The notes under the pieces: generated by a model
What the model saw: the letters and a program-made list of their open reading frames with translations, nothing else
Told to the model about the DNA's origin: nothing
Databases searched by the model: none
Assembly (NCBI GenBank): GCA_023055355.1
Contig: JALJCS010000022.1
Coordinates: 14,508,501-14,572,500 of the forward strand
Direction of reading: 5' to 3'
DNA: 64,000 nt
Origin: Agelaius tricolor
Lineage: Eukaryota > Chordata > Aves > Passeriformes > Icteridae
Position numbers and translations under genes: made by a program
Shown here: positions 59,381 through 64,000 of the stretch, piece after piece
Layout: each line of letters opens with the position of its first letter
Position numbering within the stretch: position 1 is the first letter of the stretch

Positions 59381-62300
59381 CCGTCTTTGCTCGGGCCGGG
59401 TTCGAAAGAGCTGTTAAAAGCGGTCCTTACTGAGATGGGGCAGCTGCAGCTAAGCTTTATAGCGGCCTTTGTCATTTAGCTGGACAGAACAATGGAAATA
59501 GTCCTTGAAGTAGCTGAGCTCTCTGGTGGGAACAATAAACGTGTTTGAATTGCTGCACAGCGTTTGCTTTACAGGAGAGAACCGAAACATGGATTTGTGT
59601 TTGATTTGTTGGTTGTTTCAGGAGTTTTGTTGCTTTTTGGTTTTGTTTTTATTTTTACGCCTGGCTTTGAAATAGTTTTAAGAGCCTGTCGGTCTCGGTG
59701 TGCGGTAAGAATGTTGTGTTCCTACAATGCAGTACTGCTACTTGTCATTCTTTATAAAAATCTACTGTCAAAGTCTGTATCTTGGCAGGCAGCAAAAAGA
59801 AGTTAAAATTGTGGTATTTTCAGACGAAAAGAAACTATGAAAAGAGTTGGAAATTATTTTAACACTTGCTGAAATGAATTCTGATGTACGTGTATCTCCA
59901 TTGTGTATAAATTGGAAATTAGGTAAAATGCGTTTGGGTATTATATATGACTACTGAGGAGTCCTAAAAAAACCCAAAACCAAACACAATGCTAATTCAA
60001 GCAGGACGATCTAAATGTTGGGTTTGAGAAATAGCTGTATATCACTTCGTTCATTTGGTCTTTTAAATTACTGTTTTTCCCTGTTCTGCCAGATTCGGTG
60101 CCTTCTACAGGAAGTCTCTTCTGCCGAAATTCTGACTGAACTTAGGCCAAAATCTGAGTGACTGCTATTAAAAAAAATATGCTGATATGTCCACTCTTAA
60201 AGAAGTCCCCAACCAAAGATCTGAGCTAATATTTTTTTCACTTGTCACAGTTTTAAGATTAAAAAAAAACTCCCAACCAAACAAACACAAAGTAAAGCCC
60301 ACCTCACCTGAGTAAACTCCAGAATCCCAGTACAGTAGATGTTTTTCTACCAGCCAGCCTCGATAAAGACTCATGCAGTTAATTGATCATTGAAAACCAT
60401 TACTTATGTATTTTGTCTCGTGTGTCAGGTTTTAATGTAGTATAAGAAACAGAAACATTTGTGTTTGCATGTTTTATAATACATGGAGTTTTTTAAGTGG
60501 ATCTGCTGTTTATATTTTAATTCATTTTTTAAATCTTAGAAAGCAATTATCTAAACTAGATTAAGGATGTCTTCAGTCATCTCGAGAGAATTTAAAACAA
60601 GTAAATTACTTAAATAATTTATTGAAAATTTAAAGTGTTCTGAGACAAAGATATTTTGCAGGACTTTAAAAACATAGGTAGATCTTAAATACATGTGTGA
60701 AAGAAACCGCTGTTAACAAATACATCCCAGATTACCATATAATTTCTGAGAGTTGATCCCCATAAATTCATAGGGTTATCATTCCGAAGTGGTTCTTTTT
60801 TTTCTTTGATTGTCCTGTTTTTCAAAAACTTTTAAAAAAGGTTTTAAAAAGGATTTCATAAACACGTGTGCAGTTTTAGATAATGATTTTTCAAATGATG
60901 GGCAAATGTGAGATAAAGTTGATTTAAAGCATTCTTTTATAAATTTAGAATTCATTAGCATATGAAATGATACTTAGTAAAGTGACTTCTGTTGTATTAT
61001 TTCTGTTCAACAATGTAAATAATTTTTTTTATTAGCACTGCAGATAATATCATTGTAAAAGAATCATTTTAATGCAAGCTTGTTTTCAAAGCAGTCTGAT
61101 TTATTTCATTTTATACTCTGGAGAGCTTTCATAGAATGACATTTTGTTTGGATATCTCTATTTCTGATAATAAAAATTGAAGTTTTGTAAGCTGTTTTTT
61201 TGTATGTTGCTTTCTGAATAAAAATTTGTTGTGGCTGTTTTCATAATTAACTTATTTCTCTCCCCTCAGAATCATATTTTGGGGACAAGAGTTCTTGTGT
61301 AGAAAATGCTAACACATTGAATCTCACGAGTTCTTCTTCTGTGCGAGGCCTGAATAGCACATGTATAGGAAAAACACCTCTATCTTCTGGTAGATCTGGT
61401 TGCAGAAGCCATACCCCACTTATGGGATATTCGGGTAAGATTAACAGCTCTTAGAGGAAACAGTCCAACTTATATTTCTGATGTTATTTTATTAAACAGT
61501 TTAATTTTTAATATTATTATTTTAAGATACTCAAAAAAACTCAAAACACAATGTGTTTTGTACCACAGAGGATACTGCCAAGGAACTATACACGAACAAG
61601 AATACACTATTTTGTGTACTAAGAAGATGTTTTGGTATTGCATCCTCTTACTACTTAGTTTGCATTCATGTATGAATTATCAATGTAGTTAGAATTCAGA
61701 CTTCTTTCAAATTGTCCAAAATCAAATTTGTGGACATGTAGTGTGGTCACTAAAGAGCCCAAATTCATGCTCAGAATCTCTAATCAGGGTTCATTTTTAG
61801 CCTTGTAATGCATTAGACATCATATATAACATATTATCAAGTTCTTGATGCAAGTTTTATGTATTTTATGTTGACGTGTTCAGAGGTGTAGAACACTAGT
61901 TCTCCTGAACCCTTAGTAGCTGATGGTACATCTTGCAGTGCTTCATATGAGCAAAATGGTGTTACAGGGTAATGATGCCTTGTGCTATGTTATATGTATC
62001 ATACGTGCTCTCATAATGCGAAAGTAATGGGATTTAAAGTTACTTCTTTCACAGTCTGACTAATCATTATCAGTTCAGTCTTTAATGTTCTTAAAGACTG
62101 AACTGATGATGATTCCTTCCTGCATCTGTATATTTGTTTATGCTTGCTCTGTCGTTCTGTGATGCTCGTTGATCAATCTTTCATTAATCTGTATTTAATG
62201 TAACTGAATATATATGACTGTTTTACAGTTACATCCTCATCTGCAGTTTCTGCTCATACTGTTGCATCAGTTATTGTAGCTGTAGTAGAAGGAAGAGGCC

Positions 62301-62392
62301 TTGCCAGAGGTGAAGTAGGAATGGCCAGTATAGATTTAAAAAATCCTGAGATGATATTATCACAATTTGCAGACAATACAACTTATGCCAAG
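59078..62392 (+). CDS. MSH4: MSH4, 5' part (first three coding exons)
   Basis: MSH4 is a meiosis-specific MutS homologue that pairs with MSH5, forms a sliding clamp on recombination intermediates and promotes crossovers. It does not repair mismatches. Exons 59078-59342, 61270-61434 and 62229-62392 join in frame with GT/AG borders to give 198 residues. Residues 1-145 are Ser/Thr/Gly-rich and poorly conserved, as in mammals, with short matches ([15 protein letters not shown]). The conserved part begins at [19 protein letters not shown] and continues MASIDLKNP and [11 protein letters not shown], the start of MutS domain II-like sequence in this family. The third exon ends in phase 0. The following exon was not found up to 64000, so the MutS core and ATPase lie beyond the right edge. 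Confidence 0.93.
62063..62113 (+). repeat. Inverted repeat in MSH4 intron 2
   Basis: Arms 62063-62084 and 62092-62113 are complementary over 22 bp with a single mismatch (a G-U pair in RNA), with a 7-nt loop. It lies about 115 bp upstream of MSH4 exon 3. Confidence 0.88.
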
Positions 62393-64000
62393 GTATTTTA
62401 TAGTCTAATTATTGTGATTTACTTTCTTGAAAAAAGCTTATGACTAATGGAAAATTAAATTTCTAGTTTGTGGAAGAGATTTCTCAGAAGTGGAAGTAAC
62501 AAGTTCTAGAAAATGTGCAGTGTTGAAAAGATTGCTCTTTTCCTTACTGTGCCTCAGATATTAAAGAGGCAAGAATGTTTTTCAAAAGAAAAATAGCCTT
62601 TCTGCAAAATACACTGTGGGACTGAGATGCCTTGTTTTGAAGAGCATTGGGCAATACATGGTAGTAGAACTTGCAAGTATTCTTCACCAGGCAAAACAAC
62701 TCTGAGATGTGCATAAAATGTGTGTGTGTGTGATAGAGTAGTTATAGTTCTGGCATTGGTTACATAAATACTCTGTCTCAGATTGAAAGGAAATTCACTC
62801 AATTTACAGCCAGCACTGCATATTCTACATTTGGTGAGTAATCTCTGGTTTATGCAGCAATGGCTTTAGTGAAACATCTTATTGCATGGGTTATTTTGTA
62901 GTTATGCATGCTAGAAAATAATGTGGCTTGTAGCATCTTTACAATATTCAAAGAAACAAAAGCTCTATTGGGACAGTAAGTAGCTCTGACTCAGAATATA
63001 AACAACCATCAAATCTGTTTACTAAAACAGGTGTTGTATAATGTTGTACAATGTCTATTGTACAACATCGGTGTGCATTACAGTTGTATAATGTACAATG
63101 TTGTATAACGGGTTTCTTTATTTTTAAGCATTAGTGCTTATAAAACCTGTTCTGGTCTTAATATACATAGCTACATATTGAGCATCCTTTATAGCTGCCT
63201 CTCAGGCCATGGTCAGATTGTTCATTGTTTTCCTGCCTTACCAATATAAAAGCTGGCATTTTCTTTGTACACATATGTTCCTAATTTTCCATTAAGATTA
63301 CTGAGTTCTCCGTTCTGTGCTCAGACCTGATACTGCATTCACCATCCAGTCAAAGAAAGAGAGATCCTAGTGTACAACTGCTTTTCCCCTAATGCAGGAA
63401 ATGGCCTAACAGCCCAATTTCTTGCCTTAATCTCTCACACCTTTAACAATGTGTGAAAAAATCCATGGTCAGAAGTTTATGTCCACAGAGGAGACAGAGG
63501 AGTTCTGTACCTTTTATTCTTGAACAAAGGGAGAGGCCATGGGGCATTTCCTGATGGGGTCTCTCAGGTTGTTGGAGGACTGCAGCCTGCTTTTTATCCT
63601 AATTTTCCCAGCTGCAGAACCTTTGCCCGTTCTCTACTGGCTGAGATACTTGGGAGGTACAGACTTCCTGATCTGCCTGCTAAATGTGCCCCTTAATATG
63701 CTCCCCCCTGTAAAACATATGATACATGACCATTAAAATTAGCTTTAAGTCCACCCTGGCTGGGGAAGTTAATATTCATAACCCTATTAAGTCTTTGTTA
63801 TTCTCAAAGTTCAGGAGTTGAGCATGACCTTGGCTAAGCAGCAATCCATGTCAATTAGTAACATTTTTTGAAAGTAATGGTTTGTCCTGTTACTTCCTTA
63901 TCTACAAGTCTGGCCCTATCTGCAGGCAGGTTCACACAATCTGTTTGTAAAGACATATTAATCGTATTCCTGTCAACAATTCTGTGTTATCTGCTGATCA
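62393..64000. other. MSH4 intron 3 (to window end)
   Basis: Apart from the palindromic cluster near 63.03-63.11 kb, nothing was recognised. The DNA is AT-rich and without conserved coding segments. The next MSH4 exon is expected beyond the window. Confidence 0.5.
63033..63109 (+). repeat. Palindromic TTGTACAATG cluster downstream of MSH4 exon 3
   Basis: A perfect 12-bp inverted repeat (63041-63052 and 63057-63068, loop GTCT) is followed within 30 bp by further copies of the GTTGTATAATG / ATGTTGTATAAC motif. The block of about 77 bp can fold in more than one way. Confidence 0.85.

Overview
This is a vertebrate nuclear genomic window, almost certainly from a bird and probably a passerine. The protein-coding genes are split into many short exons with GT/AG introns. 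CpG islands mark the promoters. The intergenic and intronic DNA carries many 5'-truncated CR1 LINE copies and two solo-type endogenous retroviral LTRs of the avian type. No bacterial, phage or CRISPR-like organisation is present. Most of the long open frames are chance frames in CpG islands, microsatellites or repeats.

Layout. (1) 1-4148, minus strand: the first three coding exons of CFAP46, a ciliary central-apparatus protein, with its CpG-island promoter at about 4.05-4.55 kb. (2) 4.15-8.9 kb: intergenic DNA with an (AAAAG)n tract, a TA/CA repeat and a GC-rich segment with LTR-like architecture. (3) 8.9-22.4 kb, plus strand: complete TCTN3 (tectonic-3, ciliary transition zone), 13 coding exons, 511 codons. 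The predicted protein lacks the N-terminal proline/cysteine-rich segment found in mammals. (4) 22.4-32.8 kb: intergenic or 5' leader DNA with two CpG islands (23.7 and 29.3 kb), either of which could start ALDH18A1, plus a run of CR1 copies. (5) 32.86-55.49 kb, plus strand: complete ALDH18A1 (delta-1-pyrroline-5-carboxylate synthase), 17 coding exons, 798/800 residues. It has in-frame tandem donor sites 6 bp apart that reproduce the known Val-Asn short/long isoforms. (6) 56.2-57.9 kb: GC-richer unexplained DNA. (7) 58.9 kb to the end, plus strand: CpG-island promoter and first three coding exons of MSH4 (meiotic MutS homologue), which runs off the window.

The four genes do not form a pathway. 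CFAP46 and TCTN3 are both ciliary, ALDH18A1 is a mitochondrial proline/ornithine biosynthesis enzyme, and MSH4 acts in meiotic crossover formation. TCTN3 followed by ALDH18A1 in the same orientation matches mammalian order. The outer neighbours differ from human, where CFAP46 is at 10q26 and MSH4 at 1p31.

I found no evidence of a new multi-gene system. The strongest unexplained signals are a nearly perfect 49-bp-arm hairpin in an ALDH18A1 intron (39456-39557), the shortened first exon of TCTN3, smaller hairpins in MSH4 intron 2 and in the DNA after exon 3, and two GC-rich segments of unknown origin.
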